Assembly: GCF_011040385.1 (NCBI RefSeq)
Contig: NZ_JAAIKB010000013.1
Coordinates: 91,143-155,142, forward strand
Length of the DNA stretch: 64,000 bases
Direction: 5' to 3'
Origin: Falsiroseomonas algicola
GTDB taxonomy: Bacteria > Pseudomonadota > Alphaproteobacteria > Acetobacterales > Acetobacteraceae
A program made the translations under genes and the position numbers. This document shows, in pieces, positions 63,931 to 64,000 of the stretch. Within the stretch, counting starts at the first letter, position 1, and the number at the start of each line of letters is the position of its first letter. Under the pieces are notes generated by a model that was given only the letters and a program-made list of their open reading frames with translations, had not been told where the DNA came from and did no database searches.

Positions 63931-64000
63931 TAGGCGCTAGGATAGAGCGGGGATCGTGAGGCTGGTTGCGGCGTTTTGTGGGTGTGACCCTTGATGCACG

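Larger units (their letters stand above)
63690..64000. other. 311-bp terminal intergenic region with a repeat pair
   Basis: This region is upstream of the lipoprotein gene and holds two-hairpin repeat copies E1 and E2 (63790-63930). The last 70 bp are more AT-rich and may lead into a gene outside the window. No confident coding start is visible. Confidence 0.6.

Noticed and set aside
63954..63994. Possible 12-codon leader peptide (MRLVAAFCGCDP) followed by an overlapping ATG
   Set aside because: The downstream gene lies outside the window. There is no clear ribosome site and no attenuator hairpin can be assessed.

Overview
The window is about 70% GC DNA from one chromosome-like stretch of an alphaproteobacterium. 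The best fit is the Acetobacteraceae/Rhodospirillales side (Roseomonas-like). This is inferred from the AapJQMP uptake system, the miaB-phoH-ybeY-corC and aroE-coaE-dnaQ gene orders, several periplasmic tripartite-tricarboxylate (Bug) receptors without membrane partners, and the codon bias. There is no rRNA, phage, transposase, plasmid replication gene or CRISPR array. One tRNA gene (Ala-GGC) is present.

Layout. 1-5.6 kb: a nitroreductase cut by the window edge, then a GntR regulator with a 2-oxoglutarate oxygenase, divergent from a complete polar amino acid type ABC importer. 5.7-14.8 kb: SGNH hydrolase, ahcY, small membrane proteins, an orphan TRAP receptor, a phosphatase, uppP, a two-subunit CoA transferase and tRNA-Ala. 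14.8-21.5 kb: kup and the aapJQMP operon on the minus strand, with a 98-bp tandem duplication between aapQ and aapM. 21.8-29.1 kb: ornithine cyclodeaminase-like protein, GlsB/YeaQ-type protein, serine hydrolase, and a tightly overlapping catabolic operon gntR-bug-rraA-bug-enolase. 29.2-39.9 kb: aroE-coaE-dnaQ, then the lactate-utilisation genes lutA and lutBC, separated by a SWIM/SNF2 helicase and a broken zeta-toxin-like gene. 40-47 kb: XRE regulator, DMT transporter, octopine-dehydrogenase-like protein, FAH-family hydrolase, exonuclease III, a DUF2946 protein with a TonB-dependent receptor, and a KGG stress protein. 47.5-55.7 kb: glycosyltransferase with UDP-galactopyranose mutase, a LysR/peroxidase cluster, a DUF1800-DUF1501 pair. 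55.9-63.7 kb: corC-ybeY-phoH-miaB, plsC, another Bug receptor, a second octopine-dehydrogenase-like protein and a lipoprotein.

The genes mainly serve uptake and catabolism of organic and amino acids (three ABC/TRAP/TTT-type receptor classes, lut, CoA transferase, FAH hydrolase, enolase-family enzyme) plus housekeeping (tRNA and rRNA maturation, SAM recycling, cell-wall lipid recycling, DNA repair).

The most unusual content lies between genes. Two families of structured repeats are visible. The first is a two-hairpin element (8 copies, three head-to-head pairs, BIME-like) with compensatory changes in both stems. The second is a roughly 100-nt multi-hairpin element built around GAAGCCAAG (3 copies), also with covarying stems, two of them inside operons. 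Other notable items are the aap tandem duplication that copies a gene tail into 30-codon mini-ORFs, an AT-rich palindrome upstream of ahcY, two overlapping hairpins upstream of the DUF1800 gene, and a palindrome cluster at 10.26-10.47 kb. All assignments come from reading the sequence and recalling protein families; no database search was run.
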